Below are positions 43,119 to 53,688 of a stretch of DNA of 64,000 nt, piece after piece; within the stretch, counting starts at the first letter, position 1; each line of letters opens with the position of its first letter. The notes beneath the pieces are model-generated. The model ran no database searches. It had not been told where the DNA came from and saw nothing but the letters and a program-made list of their open reading frames with translations. This DNA is from Rebecca billardiae RCC1528. Its lineage: Eukaryota > Haptophyta. The stretch lies in NCBI GenBank assembly GCA_965240325.2, contig OZ251250.1, positions 558,001-622,000 of the forward strand. Direction: 5' to 3'. Made by a program: the position numbers and the translations under genes.

Positions 43119-45821
43119 ATGGCTGCGCATGGCCGCGGCGCTCAGCCGCACGAGATGCTCAAGCTGCGCGCGCGCGAGGCCGCGAGCGAGGTGGACCACT
43201 CGATCATGCCGAACGAGAACTACCTGGCGGAGGTCAAGCGCAGCGTCAACAGCCTCGTCGCCATCAAGGCCCAGCGGAAGAAGAACAACCTGCTGCGTGT
43301 AGCCAAGCTGCGGCTCTTCTCGTGAGACGCGCTCGTCTTGCATGCCTTCACCTCGCTCGACGACGAGGGCGTCGTGCACTAGGCGCGCGAGAAGGACCGC
43401 ACACTGAGCATCGTGGGCTCGCGCCAGCCCGAGAGTTCTCGACGTGGCTCAACCTGGGCATGCGCCACCCGATCCCGCCGCCGGTGGCTGGCTCACGTGA
43501 GAGCGCGCTGCGCAATCGCGAGCACGCGGGCGCGGGCGTGATGATGATCGGCAGCGAGTCGGCGGCGCGGCCGTGGGCGCAGGCCGTGGGCGCCGTGCTG
43601 GATCGCTTGGAGCACTACGGCAAGTCCGCGCGCCCGCGCGGGCAGCCGCATGTCCTCCTCCTCTCGGCGGACACGGGCCAAACGCAGCGCACTCGCGCGC
43701 GGCCACGATCGCCATCGTGCGCAACTATGAGGGTGTTGCGCTCGCGTCGTCGGAGGCGATCGCCATCTCGGAGCGGCCGGACTCGGACATGCCCGAGCTA
43801 TGGAGTGCGGACGCCGACGGGATCAATGACGTGATCCGGAGCGGCCGGCTCCCACCGCGACCGGCGCCGCCAGCTGCCGCCGCTGCACGTGGCCAGCGCG
43901 GCAGGGCGGCGCGGCTGGCGGCGCTGCAGGCGGCGCGGCCGGCGACGCGGCCGGCGGCGCGGCCGGCGGCAGCGGCGGCAGCGGCAGCGGTAGCGGCGTA
44001 GCTGGCGGTGCCGCCGGCGCTGGAGTCCGCGCGGCCGGTTGCGCGGTCGGCGGCGCGGCCGGCGGCGCGGCGGGCGGCGCGGCTGGCAACGCGGGCGCGT
44101 CCGCGGGCACGGGCGGCGGCGCGGCCGGCGCGAGCGGCAGCGGCAGCGGCGTGGCTGGCGGCACAGTCGGCGCTGGCGTCCGTGCGGCCGGTGGCGCGGC
44201 CGGCGGCGCGGCCAGCGGCGCGGCTGACAGCGCGGGCGGTGGCGCGGCCGGCGGCGGCACTGCCGGCGGCGGCGCGGCCGGCGGCGCGGCCGCGCGCGGC
44301 CGGCGCGGCCGGCAGCAGCGGCGGCAGCTGCAGCGACAGCGGCGTGACTGGCGACACAGCCGGCGTTGGCGTCCGCGCGGCCGGTGGCGCGGCCTGCGGC
44401 GCGGCCGGCGGCGCGGCTGACAGCGCGGGCGATGGCGGGCCCGGTGGCGGCGCGCCCGACGGCGGCACGCCCGACAACTGCGCGCCAGGCGGCGGTGCGC
44501 CCGGCGACGCGGCCGGACGCGGCCGGCGGCGCGGCTGGCAACGCGGGCGCGGGTGCTGGCGGCGGCGCGGGCGGCGCGGGCGGCAGCTGCAGTGGCGTGG
44601 CTGGCGGCACAGCTGGCGTTGGCGTCCGCGCGGCTGGAGGCGCGGCCGGAGGTGCGGCCGGCGGCGCGGACAGCGGCGCGGCTGACAGCGCTCGCGATCG
44701 CGCGGCCGGCGGCGGCGCGGCCGGCGGCGGCGCGGCCGGCGGTGGCGCGGCCGGCGGCGGCGCGGCCGGTGCGGGCGGCAGCAGCAGCACTGGTGGCAGC
44801 AGCAGCGGCAGCTGCGTGGCTGGCGGCACCGCTGGCGCTGGCGTCCGCGCGGCCGGTGGCGCGGCCGGCGGCGCGGCCGGGGGCGCGGCCGGGGGCGCGG
44901 CTGGCAACGTGGGCGCGGGCGCGGGCGCGGGCGGCGGCGTGGGCGGCGCGGCCGGCAGTGGCAGCGGCGTGGCTAGCGGCACAGCCGGTGCTGGCGTCCG
45001 CGTGGCCGGTGGCGCGGCATGTGGCGCGGCCAGCCGCGCGGCTGACAGTGCGGGTGGTGGTGCGGCTGGTGGCGGCGCGGCCGGCGGCGGCGCGGCCGGC
45101 GGCGGCGCGCAGCAGCGCGGCCTCGGTGGCAGCACTGCCTCGGCAGGCGGCAGCGCGGCCGGCGGCGGTTTTGGCGGCGGCGCCGAGGCGGCCGACTACG
45201 CGGAGGAGCAGAAGGCCATCGTGGCGTGCACCGGCGCTTACGTCAGCCTCGCCAGCCTCGCCGGCCAGGGCTCGCACAACGTCCCACCGCTCCGCTTCAA
45301 CGTCTGGGCGGTCACGGAGGCGGGCGCAGACGGCGTCTCGCCTCAGGCGGCGGGGGCGCCTCGTGCAGCTCGCGGACGAGCAGGTGCAGGGGCATTTCGT
45401 GCAGGTGACCAAGCGTGCGATGCCGCTCGTGCACGCGCGCAAGTCACTCGACTCATTCGTCCGCGAGTACGCCGAGGGGAAGAAGTCGACGGCGGAGCCG
45501 CACATCTCGACGGTCGCGCAGCTCGTGCGCCGCGTGTCGCTTGCGACGTGGGCAGAGGAGTTCGGCGACAAGGTGCGGCGGCTCTGGCTGAAGAAGTACG
45601 CCAAGCGGCAGCGCGAATGGCAGCGCAGGGCGGAGACCGACGCGATCGACCTGATCGCGGAGTGCATGACGGCGCGCAAGCTCCTGCGCGAGGAGGCTGG
45701 GCTTCCGGAGAAGGAGTTTTCGGCACTCAGGAGCAAATTGATGGCGGCGCGCTCGCCGGACCGCTCGGTGACGGTGATTTACGGCGCGGATGTCGCGCGC
45801 GACGGTAGCGGGGCTGGGTAG
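43119..45821 (+). pseudogene. Decayed gene with a central Ala/Gly repeat array
   Basis: Coding-like pieces occur in order but in different frames. 43119-43325 reads HEMLKLRAREAASEVDHSIM and ends in a stop, with the same frame continuing as DALVLHAFTSLDDEGVVH to a second stop. A shifted piece follows (FSTWLNLGMRHPIPPP and VGAVLDRLEHYGKSARP), then IAIVRNYEGVALASSEA and SERPDSDMPELWSADADG. From 43860 to 45130 an Ala/Gly-rich repeat fills the middle. The end (45350-45821) reads QGHFVQVTKRAMPLVHARKS and LVRRVSLATWAEEFGDKVRR, a charged helical segment of about 150 residues. At least three frameshifts or stops break it. No known transposase or enzyme family is recognised. Confidence 0.45.
43900..45120 (+). 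repeat. Degenerate tandem Ala/Gly-coding repeat array
   Basis: Units built of gcggccggcggc recur, with a longer pattern of about 170-240 bp that encodes variants of GGTAGAGVRAAGGAAGGAA followed by DSAGGGAAGGG. Five to six copies are visible (around 44150, 44345, 44595, 44815 and 44970). The array makes long open frames on the opposite strand that are not genes. Confidence 0.8.
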
Positions 45822-45980
45822 CGGCAATCAGGCAGCTGACGGTGCGGGCATGCAGGGGGGACCAGCCGCGCGCGCGCGCCGCCCCCTAGGGGCGCGCGCG
45901 CAGCGCATAGTAATTTTTCGAAAATTAATCTGGCCGCTGGACACGCTAACGGCCGCTTTAAAAAAGAAGTCGTTGCTGTG

Positions 45981-46447
45981 TTACAATTCAGGCATCTTAC
46001 TATGACGGAATGTTCGAACTGACACGGCTGGTGTTATGTGCTATTCCACCCTGCATTCCCCTAAGTGTTACTATCGTTAAAATTAAGGGGCAGTACAAAC
46101 GCAATCATTGGCAGCGATATCCATGCTCATACGCTAGGCCACCTACCGAAAAAACCCAAAATCCTGCGCGCGCATCCTCTTTTTGATTTTGCGGAGCACG
46201 TGCGCCGCCCCCCCCGGCTTTCGCTCACGCTCAGACCTTTCGGGGGGGCCGTGCGCCATGATCGATGATCGACGACGATCGATCGATGATGTCGTGCTGG
46301 CAGTATATAGTCGTCCGGTCCTGCGGTCCACCGGCGGGCGCCCCGGCGGACCTCTGTATGCATATCCGCAGCGCCGCATCGCGCCGACCCTGCGGCGCGC
46401 GACGGTGGACTCGAGCACGTGGACTGCACGCACACCGCCCGCTTCCA
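45981..46447. other. Intergenic region
   Basis: No independent gene is seen. Around 46255-46292 there are repeated gatcgatgat motifs. The segment 46405-46430 repeats part of the 3' coding end of the next minus-strand gene (acggtggactcgagcacgt also at 46511-46529), so a partial tandem duplication is present. Confidence 0.5.
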
Positions 46448-46903
46448 TCAAATGATCGCCGCGCCGAGCGGCCGTCGCCGCCCGGCGTGCACCAGCGTCG
46501 CGAGCTGCGCAACGGTGGACTCGAGCACGTCGACGGTGCTCACGTCCGCTTGCATGTGGCGGAAGATCCAGCCCTTCATCAGCGTGGCGAGGCGCGAGTC
46601 GAGGACGTCGGAGACGCGGGTGTCCGGGCTGAACTCGGGCGCGAACGCCGCGCGTATCCTGCCGAGCCCATCCTCCGTCGCCGGCGCGGACTCTAGCAGC
46701 GTGGGGGCGGCGGCTGCCGCAGCGGGCGCATCCGCCGCGGCCAAGTGCGCGACCTCGCGCAGTTGGGCGAGGATGATGTCCACGACGAGCGCGAGCTCGC
46801 GCTCGGCGTTGGGCTCGAGCCGCTCCAGATCAGCCACGAGCGCGTCGACGCGCGCGCCGCCATCCACGCCGAGGCGCTGCCGCTTGAGTGCCGCGTTCAC
46901 CAT
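46448..46903 (-). CDS. Small protein of unknown function
   Basis: An open frame of 151 residues from the ATG at 46903 begins MVNAALKRQRLGVDGG and continues with a charged, probably helical region (DALVADLERLEPNAERELAL). A less charged second half follows, with FRHMQADVSTVDVLESTVAQL. Composition is balanced and unlike the shadow frames, which supports coding. The frame is open upstream to about 46978, so a 5' exon is possible. No family is recognised. Confidence 0.5.
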   Translation of the reverse strand: MVNAALKRQRLGVDGGARVDALVADLERLEPNAERELALVVDIILAQLREVAHLAAADAPAAAAAAPTLLESAPATEDGLGRIRAAFAPEFSPDTRVSDVLDSRLATLMKGWIFRHMQADVSTVDVLESTVAQLATLVHAGRRRPLGAAII

Positions 46904-47128
46904 TGCCCGCTCGGGGGTGGACGTGAGGCGCGGCGCGGCGGGGGGCCACCGAGTCGACGGGCGAAAAGCAGCAGCCAATAAAAAGCAGCGAGAGGCCTGG
47001 GCCGACGAACGAATCCCGGGCCTCCATGCACAGATTTACATGATTGCAGCTTGTTGACGAATGACGATTCGCTGGCTGGCCAGGAAGCTGAGTAACGTGC
47101 GCCGCAGGCTGCGGTGCCCGCCACCATC

Positions 47129-47784
47129 ATGGATCAGGCCACGGAGGCGGCGTTCCTCGCGCAGCTCGAGCGCAAGCGGACGGACATGCACGACCATATG
47201 CGGCAGCGGCGGCTGCGCAAGGCGGGCAAGCCGCCCCCCATGCAGCAGATGCTCGCCGCCGCGAGCCAGCCCCCCGCAGACGTGCTCACTCTCGAGCCCA
47301 GCTTTGGCGCGGCCGAGGAGGCGAGCGAGCGCGAGATGGAGGAGCAGGAGGTGGAGTGGGCGCGGCAGAAGTGCGCGCACGCGCGCGCGTACTGGGCGAC
47401 GAAGGAGGCGCGGTACCGGCCAACCCCCGCCGCCGCCCGCGCTCCGCGCTCACCGCCCCCACCGCTGCTCCGCGCGCGCGCGTGCGCGCACCTTGCCCCC
47501 CCAGGGCGTTGAAAGTGCTTGCCGGCGACCCTTCCGGACTCAGCAGCCAGTCGTCGCTCTTCAACCTGCGCCGCGTGGACGACGGGTTCGGGCGGCTGTC
47601 CCCCGATCGGCCCAGCGCCAACGCGTCCCTGCCCACCACGGCGCAGACCGAGGTGCGCCTCTCGCCGCCCGTGGGCGCGCCGCAGTCAATCATCCAGCGC
47701 CGGATACGCAAGGGCACGGGGCGGCGCGCCGGGCTCGTGCTGTCATGCGACGGCTGGGGGCTGCCGAGCGAGTCGTTGCCCTAG
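47129..47784 (+). CDS. Small charged protein of unknown function, 2 exons
   Basis: Exons 47129-47412 and 47505-47784 join in phase to give 187 residues. The N-terminal half is strongly charged and helical (FLAQLERKRTDMHDHMRQRR, then EEASEREMEEQEVEWARQK), suggesting a coiled coil. The second exon reads LKVLAGDPSGLSSQSSLFN and SIIQRRIRKGTGRRAG, basic and flexible. The acceptor is preceded by a clear pyrimidine run (ccttgcccccccag). The family is not recognised. Confidence 0.6.
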
Positions 47785-48257
47785 GGCGAGGAGCATGCGC
47801 GCGAGGCGGCATCTTCGAGGCGAGCTCGCGCTGTGAGGCGTACCCTGGCACGAGTCCGGATGCCATTCCGGAACAGTGCCATCAGTCCGAGATTTGAGTC
47901 CGTGCCCCGACGCCGGACACTTTCATCCGAACCCCCGGCGGGGCACCCGTGCTCCGCCGCCCGCGCCGACTGGCCGCAACGACTACCACGGAGAATGTGC
48001 GCGCCGGTGACCCAGGCACCCGGCGACGATGTATACTCAGTGTGACTTCACCCAAGCGGGCTGCCCACGGCCGCGCCTGACCGCCTGTTTCAGCGGGGCA
48101 CCGCCGAAAACATGATCCGCTATCTGCTCTGTCCGAACGTCTTCGTCTGTTACTTCGATGGCATTGCCGTACCAGTAGATATTGTAACGGTGAATGAACG
48201 GTCGTCGCAATCGCGAGCACTACGAGGAGCGCCCGACGCGTTTCCGGGGCAGACGCG

Positions 48258-48767
48258 ATGACCCTGGCCACCGCGCGGCTCGCGAAGGAGCGGCAGAGCT
48301 GGCGCAAAGAAGTCAACCCGCCGAAAGGATTCGTCGCGAAGCCCACTACGCGCGCCGACGGCTCGGCCGACCTGCTCCGCTGGGAGTGCCTCGTGCCGGG
48401 CAAAGAGGGAACCATCTGGGAGGGCGGCGAGTACCCGGTCACTCTGCAGTTCTGCTCGGACTATCCGACCAAGCCGCCGGTGTGCTCGTTCAAGCCCGGC
48501 TTCTTGCACCCCAACGTCCACACGGACGGCAAGATCTGCCTGGATATCATCAACGACAGGGCGAACGGCGGCAGGTGGAACCCGGGCACCACGATTAAGA
48601 TGATTCTGATCGGCATCCAGGAGCTGTTGGACAGGCCTAACATCAACTCGGCCGCGCAGCAGCGAGCGTACGAGCTGTACAAGCGAGACCACACGGCTTA
48701 CGAGAGAGAGGTCCGGGCGCAGGCGAAGCGACACGCGCCAGTCGAGCTGATTGACCTTACGCTCTGA
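48258..48767 (+). CDS. UBC9-like SUMO-conjugating E2 enzyme
   Basis: A single exon encodes 169 residues with the full E2 fold. The start RLAKERQSWRKEVNPPKGF, the HPNV motif and the active-site loop DGKICLDI (catalytic Cys near residue 94) are present. The segment TTIKMILIGIQELLDRPNIN, and the basic VRAQAKRHAP near the end, match UBC9 rather than other E2s. UBC9 takes SUMO from the SAE1/SAE2 E1 and passes it to lysines in target proteins, mainly in the nucleus. Compared with typical UBC9 of about 158 residues, the C terminus is extended and ends in VELIDLTL, which fits the hydrophobic core plus acidic pattern of a SUMO-interacting motif. The loop after the active site (INDRANGGRW) is longer than in animal UBC9. 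Confidence 0.9.
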   Translation: MTLATARLAKERQSWRKEVNPPKGFVAKPTTRADGSADLLRWECLVPGKEGTIWEGGEYPVTLQFCSDYPTKPPVCSFKPGFLHPNVHTDGKICLDIINDRANGGRWNPGTTIKMILIGIQELLDRPNINSAAQQRAYELYKRDHTAYEREVRAQAKRHAPVELIDLTL

Positions 48768-49474
48768 CTGGCGCGTGGGTGGATGGCCATGCCAGCAGTC
48801 CGCGAATCATGTCAGGAATCAAGTCCGCTGGATGATGCCTTGACGCCGACGAAGTTGAAATTGAATTGCAACGCGGACGGCCCCGGCGGACGGTATATAT
48901 AGTACGTCTGCTGGCTGATGCGTCGTACATACTAACGACACACCCGGCCGGGCGCGACGGCAGTCACACGGCACGGAGTCCGCGGCCGCCCGGGCACGGC
49001 GCCACCGTGCCACCGGGGCGAGGCATCAACCCCGGTGACCGACCGGTCGGCGTCGGCGTCGCTGGCAACGCTGAACGCAACCACTACTGGCCAGGCACGA
49101 TCACGCCGGGAGTCCGTCCGAGACAGAGACGGCGGCTCGCGCTCGCGAAATTCTAGTCGAGCCCGAGAGAGATGCCACCGGGCGAGCGTGCACTCTCCCT
49201 CGGGGCGGCCGCGCGCGCGAGTCGAGGGCCTGTGGCGGCGAGGCCAGCTCGCAGCGTGGCTGAGCCGCCGGCGCGCCGCGCGCCCGTCCGGCCGTCGCGC
49301 CTTGTTGCGGTGCTCCGCGCCAGTCCGGGACCACGGGTCCACGTCAGCGGCCGGACTGCCTCGCACGTTGGAGCCGGTGGTGACACGCGCCGGACGCCCC
49401 TCGCTCGCGCCGATCCGGCGCGGCCCGCGCCTCCGCAGGCCCGCGCCTCCCGCGCCGCACACTGCTGCTGCTGC
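48768..49474. other. Intergenic region with TATA-like tract
   Basis: No gene is supported. A tatatat tract lies at 48894-48901. The rest to 49474 is the 3' flank of the minus-strand lamin gene, and its open frames are compositional. Confidence 0.5.
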
Positions 49475-51824
49475 TCACATGATGGCACACTTGCTCTCCG
49501 GCACACCGTCAGCGCCGAGCTCGCCCACAGGGCCCGTGGGCGGCTCCGCCTCGCCGACCGCGTTGGCCTCGGCGCCGACGCGGCCGATCTCCGTGCCCGA
49601 GGGGGCGTACAGCACCGCCTCGTCGCCGGCGTCGTTCCACATGTAACTGTGGCGGTTACGGTGTCGGTTACGGCGGGGCGAGCGGGTGCGAAGGTCAGGG
49701 CGAGCATGGCGGCTACGGGGCGTGCGCCGGTGTGCGCCCGCGCCCGCGCCGCCCGCACGGCGCGGGCAGGCACGCAGGCGCAGGGCGTGCGGCGCGCGCG
49801 CGCGCGCGCAGGCGGGCGCAGTCACGCCGCGCGGGTCCCGCGCGCGCACGCACCGCGGCGACCACCAGAGCTCGGTGAGCGGGTCTCGCTTCTTGCGCTG
49901 GTTCTTTTTGCCCGACCAGACCGTAACTGCCATCCCTGGCTGCAGCACAAAGTCCGGTGGGAAGTCGAACTGCAGGTCGTCGGAGTGGACGGACTTGACC
50001 TGTGCGCGTGGCGGGCACGCCGGCGCGCGCGAGGACAACGGCGCGCGTGAGCGCACGCGGGGCGGCGGCGCGCGCGCATGCCGCCGTGTGCGGCGGCGGC
50101 GGCGGCGCACAGCGCTGTGCGGCGCGGCGCACCGAGAAGCCCCCGAGCGGCGCGGGCGCGTCGCCGGCGTTCTTGAGCGAGAAGCAGTCGTTCGGCAGGT
50201 CGAGAGTGGCGAGGTAAGGCCGTGGGCCGAGGGCGGCGCTGCCGCCCGCGCCACCCGCCGAGCCGGCGCCGCCACCCAACGTGACGCGCCGTCGCTTCGG
50301 CTCCTTGGTGGGCGTGATGCCAAGCCGCTCCTCCTCGCCCTCGAGCAGCTTCGTGTACGTCTTCAGCTCCTCCGACAGCGAGATCTTCACGTCCATCAGC
50401 TCGTTGAACTCGACCTCCTTCTGCTGGCGCGCGGCGCGCGCCTCTGCGCGCGGGAAAAAAGCAAAAATAAGCCATATAAGAAAAGAACAGTCAGTAGAGG
50501 CGCGCGGGGGCGGCGAGTGAGCGCGCGCGTGCAGCGCCAGCGGCGGGTGCGCGGGCTCCGCGCGGCCGTGTAGGCCGTGGCGCCACCACCTGCCCGGCGG
50601 CCGACCGGCCGGTCGGCACGGCGCCGCCACGCTCGCGCCGGGGCCCAACTGCTGCACGGCGCGCGCGACAGGACAAGACAAGGGCGCGGCGCGGCGCGGC
50701 GCGGCGCGGCGAGCGGACAGCAGCGCGCGGCGCGCGCACCCTGCAGCTGCTGATCGAGGCGCGCGATGGCGGCCTCGAAGTGGGCGACGCGGTCGCCGAG
50801 CTTCTTCTCCAGCTCGGTGGCCTTCGCCTCCGCCGCCGACGTGCGCGCGCGCAGCTCGCGCATCTGCTCCGTGAGCTCGGTCGCGCGCGCGCCCGCGCCC
50901 TGACGCGCGGCCTTCTCCTCCTCGACCGACCGAAGCAGTTCCGCTTCGACGGCGTTGAAGTGGGCCTGGAGCGCGTCGAGCTCGGCCTGGCGCTCCTCCT
51001 CGGCGCGCTTCTTCTGCTTCTCCATCGCCTCCTGCAGCTGCTTGTCGTAGCTCGCCTTCAGCCGGTCCACCTCCGAGCGCGAGCCACCGGACAGCTCGGC
51101 GATCTGCGCGCGATACGTTTCAGACTCTTTGCGCCGGAGCTCCTCGGCGGTGGCGAGCTGGTCGCGCAGCGGCGCGAGCTTCTTCTCGAGCAGCGCGGCC
51201 TTGGACTCGGAGACCTGCATCGCCTTCTGCAGCTCCGCCACGCGCTCCTCCGCCTCGCGCGCGCGCCCGCCCAGCCGGTCGCGCTCGTCCGTCACGGTGC
51301 GCAGCTTGATCTCGAGATCGTCTGCGAGCGCCGCCTTCTTCGACGCGGCGTTGCGCTCCTTGACGGCGTCATTGGCCTGCGTGGTCAGCGCGCCGACCTT
51401 GCCCTTGAGCTCGGTGATCAGCTCCACGTCCTTCTCCGCCGTCTTGCGCATCTCCGCCAGCTGCTTCTCGTAGAGGTTCCGCATGGAATCGGACTGCGCC
51501 TTGTGCGTCGACGCGGCCACGTCCACGCGCGACTGGAGCTCCTCGTTGGTGGCCTCGAGCTCCTTCATGCGCGAGAGGAAGTACTGCAGCCGCGCGTTCA
51601 GGTTGTGCAGCGTGTCGCGCTCCTCCACGCGCGACAGCCGCGTCGCCGAGTCGCTGCCCACTGCGCGGCGGAGACGAGCGCGCCGAGCCGGGCCGCACCG
51701 CGCCGCGCGCGCGACACGCGCGGTGAGACAGGCGGCGGGCGAGGCCGCGCGCGCGGCGGTGCGGACGCATCGGCACGGCGCGCGCCACGAGCGCGCGCGC
51801 ACTCGATGAACGCCGCTCCGTCAT
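49475..51824 (-). CDS. Nuclear lamin / intermediate-filament protein, 5 exons
   Basis: Exons, read leftward, are 51824-51803, 51660-50740, 50443-50133, 49999-49854 and 49646-49475; phases agree and give about 523 residues. A long heptad-rich coiled coil (about residues 15-355) ends with ELKTYTKLLEGEEERL, the intermediate-filament rod-end consensus. A basic cluster TKEPKRRRV (about 360-368) fits the lamin nuclear localisation signal. A lamin-tail Ig-like domain follows (FSLKNAGDAPAPLGGFS, then FDFPPDFVLQPGMAVTVW, then MWNDAGDEAVLYAPSGTEIG). The last four residues are CAIM, a CaaX box for farnesylation and membrane anchorage, as in B-type lamins. It would polymerise under the inner nuclear membrane. 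The tiny first exon (22 nt) is the least certain part. It is divergently paired with the CSN8 gene across 241 bp. Confidence 0.88.
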
Positions 51825-52065
51825 CTCCGCCGCCGTCCGATGCGTCGCCGCGAGCGCCGAGGTGCCGAGCTAGCAAGGGTGCCTGCCTGCTCACCAGCCG
51901 AGCTCGGCAGTCGGCCGTGAGCTTCCGCAGGCGTTGGTCTGGCCGGACAGTCCGGAGGCAACAGGCACATTGCCAGTGCAGCGGTGCAGCCCGGCGAGCG
52001 GGAAGCAAGCGCAGAGGGCGTGCGCGCCACAGGCGCGCGGTGGCCGTGCGAGATCCGCCACGCCC
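51825..52065. promoter_or_regulatory. 241-bp divergent promoter between lamin and CSN8
   Basis: The gap lies between the inferred lamin start (51824, leftward) and the CSN8 start (52066, rightward). It probably serves both genes. No TATA box is seen. Confidence 0.4.
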
Positions 52066-52957
52066 ATGTCTGCCGACGCCGAGGTCGCCTCGCGGCTGCA
52101 GCACCTGATCGCGCAGGGCCAGTCGCAGGATGTCGTCCAGTACGCCGAGGAATTTGAGCTCGCCGTGCGCGCTGCGCGGCCGCGTGCCGTCCGCCGCGCC
52201 TCGCGTCGCGCGGCCGCGCGGCACAGCGACGCTTACCGCTCGCGCGCGGCCGCACTGTTCTGCTCGCGCAGCTCGGCCACGCGAGCGTGAATGCGCAGAC
52301 CTCGTGCGTCGTGTACACGGCGCAGCTCCTCGGCTACCTCATCTCGCGCGATCTGAACAACGCCAGATTTCTGTGGAAGCGCATTCCGGCCGACACGCGC
52401 GGGGCGGACGCAGAGCTGGGGAAGGCGTGGCAAGTGGGCAAGCACATGGTGCGCGCGCGCTCGTGGGCACCCACGCCACGGGTCCTCCTGGGCAGCCGCG
52501 CCGCCGCCCGCGCGCGCTTCTCACCCTCGCTCGCCGCGCGCTCTGTGCGCGCTCTGCGCGCGTGCGTGCGCACCACGCCTCCGCCGCGCCGCGCCGCGCC
52601 GCGCAGTGGAAGGGCGAGCGCGGCGAGGCGCTCCGCGCGCTCGGCGCCGCGAGCGGCTGGAGCGCGCTCGCCGCCCCACTCGTCGGCATGCTCCACGCCG
52701 CGCTCACCGAGCACACGCTCCGCCTCATCGCCGACAGCTACACGTCGATCCAGCTGGCGGATGCGGCGCAGATGCTAGCGACAACGGCGGACTCGGTGGC
52801 GTCGCTCGCGCAGCAGCGCGGCTGGGACGTGCAGCCCGCGCCGGGCGGCGGCGCGGCGGTGCTGCTGCCGAGGCCCGCGCCGCGCGCGGCGTGCGCGCAT
52901 GACCTGCGCCTGAGCCAGCTCACGCAGCTCACCAAGCTCGTCGCTCAGCTGGAGTGA
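52066..52957 (+). CDS. CSN8: COP9 signalosome subunit 8
   Basis: Exons 52066-52164, 52272-52448 and 52607-52957 join in phase to give 208 residues, close to the usual CSN8 length of about 200. The middle has RDLNNARFLWKRIPADT, matching the conserved CSN8 N-N-A-R-x-L-W-K-R-I-P signature. It is followed by helical repeats and a PCI/winged-helix-like end (SYTSIQLADAAQML, then GWDVQPAPGGGAAVLLPR) and a C-terminal helix QLTQLTKLVAQLE. CSN8 is a structural subunit of the complex that removes NEDD8 from cullins and so controls cullin-RING ubiquitin ligases. The related proteasome subunit Rpn12 is longer and fits less well. Confidence 0.87.
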
Positions 52958-53688
52958 CGTCGCGCGGCCGCGGGAATTGCCACGGCTTGCCTTGTCCAGC
53001 GTGGCATGGGCATCACGGAGTCGCGGCAGCCGCGCCGCCGTGCGCCGCGGGCGGACGCGCCAGCGGCCTGATGCGCCGTGGTATGGCACAGCATATACTG
53101 CGTCAATGGCGGCATCATGGCCTCCGCCCGGCTCTGGCCGCGCGGCGGCGCAGTGCCGAGTCCGCGAAGCGGCGAGCCGTGCCACTCTGTCTCTGATGCT
53201 GCTGCACTCGTGAAGGCGTGACGCCGCGCCGCGGCGGCTCATGCCTCGTGAGCCTCGTCGACCGCCGCCGAGCAAGTGAAGACTGTAGTGCTAGACTTAG
53301 CAGCTGACCGCTCCGGGCAATCGGCACTCTAGACGGTATGTAGCACAACAGTGAACAGACACAGTTCACGCCGGGTGCCAGCCAGCACCGACTGTCACAC
53401 CCGGCCCACCGACCAGTGACCGACCGGACCGCACTCGGCCTCGGGCGGCACTCGCCGACCGGACCACCCATGCGCGCACTACTGACGACGTGCCACAGGG
53501 CCCACTGCGGCCGCGTCGTCGTCGATACAGCTTGCGCGGATGAGTGGATCGTGCAATCGCGTTAACGGTCAGCGCAGATCGTCATCGAAAAAATGCGTGT
53601 GTCTGCGAGCTGCTGCCCCCAGCTTAGATCGTGCTCGCGAGCGCAGAGCCTCCCCGCGCCCAGCACGGCCGCGCTCAGCCAACCCCGA
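52958..53688. other. No supported gene
   Basis: The 3' flank of CSN8 and the distal 3' flank of the opposite gene. Only short frames without domains are present. Confidence 0.5.

Larger units (their letters stand above)
42446..45980. mobile_element. 3.5-kb segment bounded by 34-bp inverted repeats
   Basis: The sequence cacagcaacgatttctttt and its continuation through aaagcggccgtta at 42446-42479 occurs inverted at 45947-45980 with a single mismatch. Between them lie a GC-rich flank, a decayed gene (43119-45821) and its Ala/Gly repeat array. No clear target duplication adjoins the repeats, so they may be internal or the element may be old. It is probably a transposon carrying a degenerate gene. 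Confidence 0.5.

Noticed and set aside
43823-45736. 637-residue minus-strand open frame over the Ala/Gly array
   Set aside because: Produced by the repeat on the other strand; no conserved segment.
48894-48901. TATA box for a gene downstream of UBC9
   Set aside because: No plus-strand gene follows within reach; the next gene ends here on the minus strand.
50780-52108. Plus-strand frame rich in Leu/Arg opposite the lamin rod
   Set aside because: Antisense of coiled-coil codons (gag/ctc); the lamin frame has clear family motifs.
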